Assembly (NCBI GenBank): GCA_039030125.1
Contig: JBCCEV010000080.1
Span: 1-19,209 of the forward strand
Reading direction: 5' to 3'
DNA: 19,209 nt
From: JBCCEV01 sp039030125
GTDB lineage: Bacteria > Pseudomonadota > Gammaproteobacteria > Ga0077536
Position numbers and translations under genes: made by a program. Positions 1-6,752 of this stretch are shown here, one piece after another. The notes beneath the pieces were generated by a model. The model did no database searches. It saw nothing but the letters and a program-made list of their open reading frames with translations, and was not told the origin of the DNA. Every line of letters starts with the position of its first letter. The first letter of the stretch is position 1.

Positions 1-149
1 ACCACAAAGCCGTCGTTCAGTTTGGGCTTCACCGGGTGATTCTTGAGCGCCACATAGACGGGCAGGCCATTCTTGTAAGGCGGGTAGTCCTCGCCGCGAA
101 TCAGGGGCGCAAGGTAGGTCCGGGCGCGGGCCGTGATGCCGAAGCCGTC
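1..149 (-). CDS. 6-phosphofructokinase, C-terminal fragment (broken at both ends)
   Basis: The minus strand from 149 to the window edge is open and reads as the near-C-terminal part of a phosphofructokinase. The run DGFGITARARTYLAPLIRGE, followed by YPPYKNGLP and VALKNHPVKPKL, matches from memory the end of PPi-dependent PFKs (typically DGFGIT...YL.PLI.GE.YPP...GLP.Y..LKN). That enzyme phosphorylates fructose 6-phosphate in the cytoplasm. Just upstream on the same strand the frame hits a TGA at 153-155, and the homology starts abruptly at codon 149. The body of the enzyme is therefore missing, and the C-terminus lies beyond base 1. The neighbouring sequence belongs to an unrelated kinase tail on the other strand, so this is either a rearranged fragment or an assembly chimera. 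Family assignment is fairly sure; the PPi versus ATP subtype is not. Confidence 0.7.
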
Positions 150-150
150 C

Positions 151-389
151 AATCATTGTCATCGTTGTCCGCTGAGATCCTGGAGCGGGAGTTCAAACAG
201 CTCTCGAAACTCATTGGCGCTCACAATCTAGAATCACTCACTGCCTTCCAAGCGATGCAGAACCAGTTCAATCTTGACGGCACCGAGGAAGTGCTTATTG
301 AATTAGAAGAACAGTTGGAAACGCTTAACTTCACGGCGGCCGCGAGGACGCTGGGCGGTCTCGCTCAAGAACTGTCGATTGAAATTTGA
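151..389 (+). pseudogene. C-terminal tail of a sensor kinase/response regulator, 5' end lost
   Basis: The plus frame ending in TGA at 387-389 carries about 78 codons that look coding from about base 151. It is an alpha-helical segment with the pattern 'LSKLIGAHNLESLTAF ... LEEQLETLNFTAAARTLGGL'. This resembles the helical tail found after receiver domains in many hybrid sensor kinases ('L..LL...D..A...F ... L...L...DF..A...L..L'). An ATG at 36 opens the same frame, but bases 36-149 are the antisense of a phosphofructokinase, so that start is not credible. The catalytic part of the protein is absent. The fragment ends two bases before the convergent hybrid kinase, so it may be the last piece of another kinase from the same signalling cluster. 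The assignment rests on pattern similarity only; no phospho-accepting residue can be identified. Confidence 0.45.
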
Positions 390-391
390 CC

Positions 392-2602
392 TCAAGGCCT
401 CTCAGTAGGACTGAGGAATCGCGCGACGTACTGATCGATTTGCGCGATTAACTCCTCGCGTGTGTAAGCGTTCTTTTCGATCACGCGCGTTACCACCGCC
501 TCTAACTCTTCGCGCTCCTGAGGCGACAACGAGCGAGCCGTCGCGACTACGACCGGCAGATCCGCATATTTCGGGATCGCCCGCAAACACTCCAGGAATT
601 CGTAGCCATCCATTACGGGCATCATGAGGTCAAGGACGACAAGTTCCGGCGCCCAAGCCCTGACTTGCTCAAGACCCTGCGCGCCGTTAACGGCTTCGGC
701 AACATCATATCCCGAGCTCTCCAGTGTCCGGGTAATCACCTCGCGGGTGGCGGGGTGATCTTCGACCACCAAAACTTTCGCCTTACGGCTTCCAAGGTGC
801 CTTTGGACCAACCGTGCCAAGCGCTCACCGACAACCGGTTTCACGACATAGTCCACCGCGCCCAGCGAATGCCCCACTTTGCTTTCTGATAAGACAGTCA
901 TCATGATCACGGGTATTTCAGCGGTTCGCTCGTTGATCTTCAGCTCCGAGAGCACATCCCAGCCACTCATTCCCGGCAGTTTTACATCGAGGATGATGAG
1001 GTCTGGCGCGCTTTGCGCGAGTTTCAAACCTTCCTCCCCGGTCCTTGCGGACAACAGACCAATGTCATACTTGGTAAACGAGCGCGATACGAGATCATGG
1101 ATCGTTTCATCGTCATCGATCACCAACACTCGCAGGTCACGCAACGTCGATTCGGTGCTGGCTGCCGTTCGCATCGCTTGAGGCTCGTCAATATTGAGCG
1201 TCAGCACAAATTCCGATCCCTGACCCAGGGTACTGTCAACACTGATATCTCCGTTCATCATGTCGATGAGCCTTGAGGATATCGCCAGTCCCAGGCCACT
1301 CCCTCCGTATTCGCGGGTTGTCGACGAATCCGCTTGCACGAAAGGCGCAAAGATTTTCTCCCGTTCATCCGCGGCGATCCCAACGCCGGTGTCCTTCACG
1401 CTGAACTGCAACTTGCCGGGGGTGAGCTCGGTAATTGAAAAATCAACACGGCCGTGCTCGGTAAATTTGCACGCATTGCCCAGCAGGTTCAGAAGCACCT
1501 GCCTCAGACGTACCCGGTCACACGGTATGACGCGGCCTTCACAGTGATTCTCGACGTGATATTCGTTGTCCCGTGCCTTGGCGAGCGGTTCGATAGTGGC
1601 GCTCACTGAACGGACGATTTCATCAAGCGCGACGGGCTCGAAATAAAGCTCTAATTTATCGGCCTCGATCTTGGAGATATCGAGCACATCGTTGATCAAA
1701 TCCAGCAGGTGCGCGCCGGAAGTCCGGATCCGAGATAGGTCGGTAGTCACTGCCGTGTCCGCTTCAAAATCCTCGATCAAGATTTCGCTGTAGCCGATGA
1801 TTGCGTTCAATGGGGTGCGAAGTTCATGGCTCATGTTGGCTAAGAACTCCGACTTTGCGCGGCTCGCCGCCAATGCCGCGTCGCGCGCTTGTTCAAGCGC
1901 ACGGTTGGTTTCGTTCAACGCCTTTTCCCGCTCCAAGCGTTCAGTGATATCGCGCTTAACAGCAACATGATGGGTAATGTTGCCGTCGTCGTCGTTAACC
2001 GGGGAAAGCGTTGTTTCCAGATGGACCGTGCGTCCATCCCGGGTGGTCGATATCAAAACCCCTTCCCAGGCTTCGCCATTCGCCAAGCAGCGGTCGATTT
2101 CGGCAAAAAACTCCGGCGGATGCTCACCGCTGCGCACTAAATCCGCAGGCGTTCTCCCCACGGCCTCGTCAAAGCGGTAGCCCAATACCCGTTCGTAAGC
2201 CGGGTTAATGTATTGCATGACGGCGCTAGCGTCGGTCAGCTCGATGACATCATGAGCCGCTTCGACGGCGGTGGTTAGCAACTTCGAGCGCAACACATCT
2301 CGCGGACCGGGCCGCAAAGCCAGGGCGTCAAGCCGCGTTGCTATTTCACCCGGGAACAGTGGCAATATCGCGAAGTCACCTTCGGACCCGGCTAACAGAC
2401 CAAGCTCATCAGGTTGCACCAAGGCCAACAAATGCTCGGATTGTTGCTCAAGATTTCTGGTGCGCTCAAGATTGTCGCTGATGATCACCTCAGCCGCGTG
2501 GCGGGGCGTACCGGCTTGCAATAGCTCGTGCGAAGAGTGTGTGATCTCTTGGGCGACCGCCGTTTTAAGGCTTTCATCTCCGATGTCGAGCGCAACCTGC
2601 AT
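392..2602 (-). CDS. Hybrid sensor histidine kinase (PAS-HisKA-HATPase-REC-REC)
   Basis: A soluble hybrid kinase of about 736 residues with no transmembrane segment. The first ~105 residues are unassigned. A PAS domain spans ~110-222 (YINPAYERVLGY ... VKRDITER), then a short coiled linker. HisKA contains the phospho-accepting His in NMSHELRTPLNAII (about H259). HATPase_c spans ~360-475 with an N box (LLGNACKFTEHG) and G boxes (DTGVGI, GSGLGLAI). Receiver 1 (~491-608) has DDD and the phospho-Asp in LDVKLPGMSGW. Receiver 2 (~610-727) has the phospho-Asp in LDLMMPVMDGYE. Receiver 2 has IEKNA instead of the usual KP after the conserved Lys. I chose the ATG at 2602 over the adjoining TTG at 2605; neither has a clear Shine-Dalgarno sequence. 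It lacks its own Hpt domain; the divergent gene at 2719 supplies one, which suggests a phosphorelay. The signal sensed is unknown. Confidence 0.9.
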   Translation of the reverse strand: MQVALDIGDESLKTAVAQEITHSSHELLQAGTPRHAAEVIISDNLERTRNLEQQSEHLLALVQPDELGLLAGSEGDFAILPLFPGEIATRLDALALRPGPRDVLRSKLLTTAVEAAHDVIELTDASAVMQYINPAYERVLGYRFDEAVGRTPADLVRSGEHPPEFFAEIDRCLANGEAWEGVLISTTRDGRTVHLETTLSPVNDDDGNITHHVAVKRDITERLEREKALNETNRALEQARDAALAASRAKSEFLANMSHELRTPLNAIIGYSEILIEDFEADTAVTTDLSRIRTSGAHLLDLINDVLDISKIEADKLELYFEPVALDEIVRSVSATIEPLAKARDNEYHVENHCEGRVIPCDRVRLRQVLLNLLGNACKFTEHGRVDFSITELTPGKLQFSVKDTGVGIAADEREKIFAPFVQADSSTTREYGGSGLGLAISSRLIDMMNGDISVDSTLGQGSEFVLTLNIDEPQAMRTAASTESTLRDLRVLVIDDDETIHDLVSRSFTKYDIGLLSARTGEEGLKLAQSAPDLIILDVKLPGMSGWDVLSELKINERTAEIPVIMMTVLSESKVGHSLGAVDYVVKPVVGERLARLVQRHLGSRKAKVLVVEDHPATREVITRTLESSGYDVAEAVNGAQGLEQVRAWAPELVVLDLMMPVMDGYEFLECLRAIPKYADLPVVVATARSLSPQEREELEAVVTRVIEKNAYTREELIAQIDQYVARFLSPTERP

Positions 2603-2718
2603 CAACCAAGTCTAACGCTGCACGGGAGGACTTCCAAAGGCCGTTAACCGGCAATGGACACTGTCAAATCGCAAACCTAAACTCATGCACAACAGTCCGA
2701 TCACGATTTGGGACCACG

Positions 2719-3477
2719 ATGATGAGAGTATTGGTGGTTGACGATAACCCCGTTAACCAAGACCTGTTTGCGCGGCAACTTGGCCGGCTCGGCTACGAGT
2801 TCGACACCGCCGACAACGGAGAAGATGCATTGATTAAGCTCGCCACGCATACCTACGATGTTGTACTGGCCGATTTGCAAATGCCCCGAATGGACGGCTA
2901 CGAACTGTTGCGCCGGATCCGGGCGAATGCGAGAAACGCGACCGCACAAGTGCCTGTCATTGCCGTTAGCGCCCACGACGCAAGTCATTCACCAGTCGCA
3001 CGAGGGTTTGACGACTATCTGGTCAAACCCGTCGCGAAGACGCTCCTCGACGCGCGCATTCGCGCTGTGGTTGGCGAACCCAACGTCCCAGATGAACCAG
3101 CGGTCGAACCGCTTAAGAGCACAAATACGATACTTAATGTTGCTGCGTTACTCGACCTTATCGGCAACGATCGAAGCCTGGCGAAAGTTCTTTTAGTGGA
3201 ATTTCGCCAGCAAATCGCCGAGGCCACGCCCGATTGGCAGATGTATGTGGAAACCCCACAAGCCGAGAACGCGCGACAACTCGCCCATCGCCTTAAATCT
3301 TCTGCCCTCTCGGTTGGCGCGTTTCACTACGGCGAGGTGTGCAAAACGCTTGAGCATCAATGTCAAAACGCGCCGCACGCTATCGAGCCCGCGTTGCGGG
3401 AATTGATAGCGGCGGGTGCGCTTACCAGTCAGGCCATTGACGCCTGGCTCAGCGAGCACAACACGGAGGACCAATAA
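2719..3477 (+). CDS. Response regulator with C-terminal Hpt domain
   Basis: 252 residues. An N-terminal receiver (1-118) has the acidic pair DD at 8-9, phospho-Asp D52 in ADLQMPRMDGYE and the LVKP lysine near 103. A linker of about 20 residues follows, then a helical Hpt domain (~140-235) with the phospho-accepting His in AHRLKSSALSVGA (H190). There is no DNA-binding or enzymatic output domain, so its role should be phosphotransfer. Its likely partners are the divergent hybrid kinase at 392-2602, which lacks an Hpt, and the single-domain regulator that follows. Translation can start at either of two consecutive ATGs (2719 or 2722); GGGA lies about five bases before the first. The stop TAA (3475-3477) overlaps the next ATG by one base, indicating an operon with coupled translation. 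Confidence 0.88.
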   Translation: MMRVLVVDDNPVNQDLFARQLGRLGYEFDTADNGEDALIKLATHTYDVVLADLQMPRMDGYELLRRIRANARNATAQVPVIAVSAHDASHSPVARGFDDYLVKPVAKTLLDARIRAVVGEPNVPDEPAVEPLKSTNTILNVAALLDLIGNDRSLAKVLLVEFRQQIAEATPDWQMYVETPQAENARQLAHRLKSSALSVGAFHYGEVCKTLEHQCQNAPHAIEPALRELIAAGALTSQAIDAWLSEHNTEDQ

Positions 3478-3845
3478 TGCTCAAGATCTTGCTGGTTGAG
3501 GACCATGAAATGAACCGGGACATGCTGTCACGCCGCTTGGCGCGTCGCGGATTCGAGGTGGTCTTGGCAAGCGACGGCGCGCAAGCTGTCGAAATGACAG
3601 CGAGCGAACAACCCGACTGCGTATTGATGGATCTCAGTTTGCCCGTGATGGATGGCTGGGAGGCCGCTTCCCGCCTCAAAGCACAGGCGTCAACCGCCAA
3701 TATTCCGATCATCGCGCTGACCGCGCACGCGATGAGCGGCGATCGCGAAAAGGCACTGGCGGCCGGATGTGACGACTACGACACCAAGCCCATTGACCTG
3801 GATAGTGTGGTCGCAAAGATCACGGCCCTCACCGCAGAGGACTAG
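3477..3845 (+). CDS. Single-domain response regulator (CheY/DivK-like)
   Basis: 122 residues consisting only of a receiver domain: ED at 8-9, phospho-Asp D52 in MDLSLPVMDGWE, the conserved Thr in ALTAHAM and Lys in TKPID (about 104). The LTAHAM and GCDDYDTKP segments resemble the DivK/hybrid-kinase receiver type rather than chemotaxis CheY. With no output domain it would act as a phosphate shuttle or by binding a partner. It starts on the last base of the preceding gene's stop codon, so the two are co-translated. Its TAG stop lies in a CTAG that also contains the stop of the convergent DksA-like gene. Confidence 0.88.
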   Translation: MLKILLVEDHEMNRDMLSRRLARRGFEVVLASDGAQAVEMTASEQPDCVLMDLSLPVMDGWEAASRLKAQASTANIPIIALTAHAMSGDREKALAAGCDDYDTKPIDLDSVVAKITALTAED

Positions 3846-4195
3846 TCATCGGCGCAATCTGCGCAGCGTTCGACGAATGGAATTGCATACAGTCTCGCAA
3901 GCTCAATCGGCCGCGTACAACACTCACACGCACCATAGCTGCCGTGACGCAAGCGCGCGAGCGCCTGCTCCACGCGCCGCAGTTCCTTGTCGCTGTGAAC
4001 ATCTAATGCGATAACAACGTCATCGTTGTTTCTCTCGCCGGCCTGCTCAAACCTATCTGGCGGGACAGTGCGCCGGTAGTGAGATTTTATTCTTGCCAAT
4101 CGTTCATCGAGATCAGTCCGTAACGCTACGAGCATTTGTTCCAACTCCGCGCACACATGATTTGGCAGACTAACCATTGTGTAGGCCAGTTTCAT
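3842..4195 (-). CDS. DksA/TraR family zinc-finger protein
   Basis: About 117 residues from the ATG at 4195. The N-terminal half is a charged helical region (ELEQMLVALRTDLDERLARIKSHY). The C-terminal half is the family zinc finger: YGACECCTRPIELARLYA, then FVERCADCADD, giving C-x2-C and C-x2-C. DksA-type proteins enter the RNA polymerase secondary channel and modulate initiation with ppGpp. This short protein may be a TraR-like relative rather than DksA itself, since the coiled coil is brief. The open frame extends to 4252, but I prefer 4195 because GGA lies five bases before it; an ATG at 4177 is a second option. It overlaps the end of the CBS gene by 26 bases and is probably the last gene of the fnr-CBS-DksA-like operon. 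Confidence 0.82.
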   Translation of the reverse strand: MKLAYTMVSLPNHVCAELEQMLVALRTDLDERLARIKSHYRRTVPPDRFEQAGERNNDDVVIALDVHSDKELRRVEQALARLRHGSYGACECCTRPIELARLYAIPFVERCADCADD

Positions 4196-4688
4196 TGTTC
4201 CGCAGGCGAGCCCCTGAGAACAGCAAGTTATCGTCGCGCCAGCGACGCGCAAGCTCGTGAAAAATATTCGACTCCGTAATCAAGCCGACCAATGATCGCA
4301 CGGCATCCAAGACCGGAAGCCCACCCACTTTGTGATTCATCATTAATTCGGCCGCACGGCCGATCGGATCACTTTGATAAACCGCGACTACCGGGTGCGA
4401 CATCGCCACACCCACGCTCAAGCGGCCAAAAGCGGCGAAGCCATCGGGTAGTTGGCCGGGCCGGTGCGTTATGGGTGTGGCTGCCAGCAGATCGGAGAGC
4501 GTGACTATACCGACTAATTCTTGGTTCTCGACAACCGGTAGCCGGCGAATACGATTGGACATCATCAATTCGTACGCCTCACCTAGCGTTGTGTACCGGC
4601 CGACGGTGATCAGAAACGGCGTCATACAGGTACTTACGCATTCGTGAACTAACTCGCTCGGCATGGGATGCTTACTCACCGTTGACAT
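4170..4688 (-). CDS. CBS-domain-pair protein
   Basis: 172 residues with two CBS motifs and no other domain. The first lies about 20-75 (CMTPFLITVGRYTTLGEA ... RIRRLPVVENQELVGIVT). The second lies about 92-150 (AMSHPVVAVYQSDPIGRAAE ... GGLPVLDAVRSLVGLIT). CBS pairs (Bateman modules) bind adenosine nucleotides such as AMP, ATP or NAD and act as energy sensors; stand-alone versions are common in low-oxygen and stress regulons. The start ATG at 4688 lies 12 bases after the FNR stop codon, so the genes are likely co-transcribed. A second in-frame Met at residue 9 is possible. A related CBS protein is encoded at 6124-6558. Confidence 0.87.
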   Translation of the reverse strand: MSTVSKHPMPSELVHECVSTCMTPFLITVGRYTTLGEAYELMMSNRIRRLPVVENQELVGIVTLSDLLAATPITHRPGQLPDGFAAFGRLSVGVAMSHPVVAVYQSDPIGRAAELMMNHKVGGLPVLDAVRSLVGLITESNIFHELARRWRDDNLLFSGARLRNNETGLHNG

Positions 4689-4700
4689 AAGTCAACTGTG

Positions 4701-5471
4701 TCAGATCCGCTGCCCGCTCACTTGATTCAGATCATTCGCGTGCGCGTTTTCCATGGGTTCCCCGGCTGCGTAAGCCTCAAGATCTGCGAGTGAAGGCAAG
4801 CGCACAAACCGGCGTTCGACAGCGATCAGACCCATGGCGTCCAATTCGCCGAAAAGGCGGCTCACGGTCTCCACCGCCAGACCGAGATAGTTCGCGATAT
4901 CCTGGCGCGACATCGGCAAATTGAATTCGTCCGGGGCAAGGCCACAGCTTGCATAGCGCGCGGACAGATTAAGCAAGAAGTACGCGAATCGTTCATGCGC
5001 CGAATGTTGGCCAATGCTCAACAGATGACGACCCACAGCTCTTTCTTGCCGCGCAATCGCACGCATCATGTTCGACCATAGTGTTGGGTGCGGATCGTTG
5101 AATACCCGATAAGGGACTCGACACACCGCAGCTTGTTCTAAAGTTATGATCGAAGAAGAAACACCGCCGCCACCCATCGCGACCGCACCAAGCAAGTCGC
5201 CCGGGAAAAGGAAAGCCACGATTTGCTCGGCCCCGGAGTCATCGCCAACAACGGCTTTGGCACTGCCCGCGCGCAAGATCGAAACGTGATCGATAAGTTG
5301 CCCTTGCACATGAATTGAGGCCCCGGATTTGAACGCCTTGCGGGGCCACGCCTCGGAATCCAAGGCGCCTCCGCGCATTTCACTAACATCCGCCGCGATG
5401 CAGTTCTCTCGCCACAAACACTCGCAACATTTTATTGCCGGATGTTTGAATCCAATAACATTCGATGCCAT
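4701..5471 (-). CDS. fnr: FNR/ANR-type oxygen-sensing transcription regulator
   Basis: 256 residues, Crp/Fnr family. The N-terminal KCCECLWRENC gives C15-x2-C18-x5-C24, the spacing of E. coli FNR C20/C23/C29 (with an extra Cys at 16). C117 in AAVCRVPY aligns with FNR C122, so all four 4Fe-4S ligands appear present. A cyclic-nucleotide-binding fold (~50-145) and dimerisation helix lead to a C-terminal helix-turn-helix, SRQDIANYLGLAVETVSRLF. Its E201-x2-S204-R205 are the residues FNR uses to read TTGAT-N4-ATCAA. Boxes of exactly this kind occur at four places in the window. I chose the ATG at 5471, preceded by GGGGA six bases upstream, over the TTG at 5501. It could be named anr or fixK-like; cluster-type FNR is the closest description. 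Confidence 0.93.
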   Translation of the reverse strand: MASNVIGFKHPAIKCCECLWRENCIAADVSEMRGGALDSEAWPRKAFKSGASIHVQGQLIDHVSILRAGSAKAVVGDDSGAEQIVAFLFPGDLLGAVAMGGGGVSSSIITLEQAAVCRVPYRVFNDPHPTLWSNMMRAIARQERAVGRHLLSIGQHSAHERFAYFLLNLSARYASCGLAPDEFNLPMSRQDIANYLGLAVETVSRLFGELDAMGLIAVERRFVRLPSLADLEAYAAGEPMENAHANDLNQVSGQRI

Positions 5472-5525
5472 CTGAGATCCCCGCTCGAAGAACGTGATCA
5501 AATCTTGTCACTGTTCAACAGCGGG

Positions 5526-5545
5526 AAAAATCGGGGTATCCCCGA
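5526..5545 (-). terminator. Rho-independent terminator after the cytochrome c lipoprotein gene
   Basis: On the minus strand a perfect 6-bp stem (TCGGGG / CCCCGA) with a 3-base loop at 5545-5531 is followed directly by five T residues (5530-5526). It begins about 30 bases after the TAG of the cytochrome gene and ends about 55 bases before the fnr ATG. The stem is short and the loop tight. Half of it can instead pair with an upstream segment (5542-5557), so it may be conditional. Confidence 0.55.
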
Positions 5546-5557
5546 AACTGATTTCGG
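5542..5557 (-). other. Alternative hairpin overlapping the terminator (possible anti-terminator)
   Basis: On the minus strand CCGAAA (5557-5552) can pair with TTTCGG (5547-5542) around a 4-base loop. The second arm shares 5542-5545 with the first arm of the terminator stem, so the two hairpins cannot form together. This geometry is like a simple attenuator, but there is no leader peptide or ligand-binding fold that I can see. It could also be chance within a palindromic stretch. Confidence 0.3.
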
Positions 5558-5574
5558 AAACTACTTATTTCGGC

Positions 5575-6042
5575 CTAGGGCACCGCCATATACCCATGAT
5601 ACTCAGGGATGGCCGCGGCGTAAGTCGTGTGCAGAAATTCCACCACATCGATCAGCTCCCGAACGGTCATGGTGCTCTCAAAGCGTGGCATCGGAGATTG
5701 CTGTGGCTGCTCGTCAATCGGAAACTCCTCTACGTATTGCCGCGCGAGCGTATGACCGGGGTTGACCACAGCGGTTAGCAATTCGCCGTAGCTTTTGACT
5801 TTGATGACCTCGCCACCCAATTCAATGTTGAAGCGCATTGGTCCTGGGCCTGGATGAGCCGGCAAATCAGTGTTCGCGACAGTATGGCACTGCGTGCAAC
5901 CGAGATTCGCGAAATCGGATTTACCCACCTCGACATTACCGCTGGGGAGAACAAAGCCGCGGACCGCACGTGGCTCGTTGTTGTCACAGCCGGCGATGGT
6001 GAATAGGGTCAGCGCCAAGGTAATAAATGCGTGTCGATTCAC
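5575..6042 (-). CDS. Monohaem cytochrome c lipoprotein
   Basis: 155 residues from a GTG start at 6042, preceded by a good Shine-Dalgarno sequence (GAGGG, six bases away). The N-terminus is a lipoprotein signal (FITLALTLFTIAGC, lipid Cys at 19). A cytochrome c domain has the haem motif CTQCH at 49-53, and the MPRFESTM segment near 124 offers a Met as distal ligand. It should be anchored in the membrane facing the periplasm and carry electrons; the partner is unknown. A frame extends to a start at 6072, but GTG 6042 fits better, since a perfect FNR box at 6100-6113 places the transcription start near 6065. A terminator hairpin follows the stop. The physiological role is not recognised. Confidence 0.85.
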   Translation of the reverse strand: MNRHAFITLALTLFTIAGCDNNEPRAVRGFVLPSGNVEVGKSDFANLGCTQCHTVANTDLPAHPGPGPMRFNIELGGEVIKVKSYGELLTAVVNPGHTLARQYVEEFPIDEQPQQSPMPRFESTMTVRELIDVVEFLHTTYAAAIPEYHGYMAVP

Positions 6043-6099
6043 TATCGGCCCTCGTTCGTTGGCTTTGTACAAAACCTAGCTCACGCTCGGAGATCCGAA

Positions 6100-6113
6100 T
6101 TGATGTGGATCAA
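6100..6113 (-). promoter_or_regulatory. FNR box for the cytochrome c lipoprotein gene
   Basis: A perfect TTGAT-GTGG-ATCAA lies between the CBS gene stop and the cytochrome gene. Its centre (6106.5) is 41.5 bases upstream of about 6065. A weak -10-like TAGGTT on the minus strand (6078-6073) fits that start, as expected of a class II FNR-activated promoter. The match to the known consensus is direct; activity is inferred. Confidence 0.82.
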
Positions 6114-6123
6114 CACTGGCGCA

Positions 6124-6558
6124 TTAGGCCGCGGTGTCGTCAGGCGTCAGGCTGTAATCGCGCGCAAGGTAATCAGCGAAACGCTCGCAAGCATCGGTGC
6201 TGGTGAAAATCCCCACCAGCTTGTCCGCCTTGGTAACCAACGCACAACCAATATGCCTTTTGACCATGGTCTCCAACACCTTACAAAGCGACTCGCTGAT
6301 ATCAGCGGTATAGATGTCTTCAACGCAGATGTCGTGCACCTGCAACAAATCATCATCTGCTGCCCGCGGTAGGCTTTGCATTAACTTAATATCGCGATCG
6401 GTCACAAGGCCAACCAATTCGGTTCCGTCGGTCACCGGCAAATGGCGAATCCAGTGCTTGAGCATGAAAATTTGCGCCTCGCTGATCGTCGCTTTGCGAT
6501 CGACCGAATGCGGAAATGGGGTCATTGCGGAAAGTACTTGCGGCACGCGTTTGGCCAT
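6124..6558 (-). CDS. CBS-domain-pair protein
   Basis: 144 residues, two CBS motifs back to back. Motif 1 is about 8-60 (LSAMTPFPHSVDRKATISEA ... IRHLPVTDGTELVGLVTDRD). Motif 2 is about 76-132 (ICVEDIYTADISESL ... HIGCALVTKADKLVGIFT). The family binds adenosine nucleotides; no enzymatic domain is attached, so it would regulate a partner protein. The ATG at 6558 is supported by GGAG six bases upstream. It is divergent from hsp20, and the shared 194-base intergenic region holds two FNR boxes, one facing each gene. It is similar in plan to the CBS protein at 4170-4688, but the sequences differ enough not to be a recent duplicate. Confidence 0.88.
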   Translation of the reverse strand: MAKRVPQVLSAMTPFPHSVDRKATISEAQIFMLKHWIRHLPVTDGTELVGLVTDRDIKLMQSLPRAADDDLLQVHDICVEDIYTADISESLCKVLETMVKRHIGCALVTKADKLVGIFTSTDACERFADYLARDYSLTPDDTAA

Positions 6559-6617
6559 CGGCAGCTCCTAGTCTAATCGTCTCCGGGCCATTGAATCGCG
6601 ACAGCGGCGACAGCAAC

Positions 6618-6631
6618 ATGATCTCGATCAA
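6618..6631 (-). promoter_or_regulatory. FNR box for the CBS-domain gene at 6124-6558
   Basis: ATGAT-CTCG-ATCAA matches the FNR consensus at nine of ten positions (A instead of the first T). Its centre, 6624.5, is 41.5 bases upstream of about 6583. TTCAAT on the minus strand (6595-6590) is a plausible -10 for that start, leaving a 5' leader of about 25 bases before the ATG. Confidence 0.68.
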
Positions 6632-6678
6632 ATCAGAAACACGATAGACCCCATCGGCAAACGGTCTCGCCAAAAAAA

Positions 6679-6692
6679 TTGATCGGGATCAA
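6679..6692 (+). promoter_or_regulatory. FNR box and promoter for hsp20
   Basis: A perfect TTGAT-CGGG-ATCAA centred at 6685.5. TAAACT at 6714-6719 can serve as the -10, putting transcription start near 6727, exactly 41.5 bases from the box centre (class II position). The leader would be about 26 bases, containing AGGAG just before the hsp20 ATG at 6753. Confidence 0.85.
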
Positions 6693-6752
6693 AATCGCGA
6701 TCCCAAGCTTGCGTAAACTCGGGACATCGTTGAAACGAAGCAGGAGTCACTC

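Noticed and set aside
36..150. N-terminal part of the plus-strand ORF beginning at ATG 36
   Set aside because: It is the exact antisense of a phosphofructokinase C-terminus; only the part after ~150 looks like native protein.
5490..5515. CRP or FNR site in the fnr leader (GTGATCAAATCTTGTCAC)
   Set aside because: The GTGA/TCAC halves are ten bases apart instead of six, and only one FNR half-site (TTGAT on minus) is present.
6124..6558. Recent duplication of the two CBS-domain genes (4170-4688 and 6124-6558)
   Set aside because: Same domain plan, but the sequences differ throughout and lengths differ (172 versus 144 residues).
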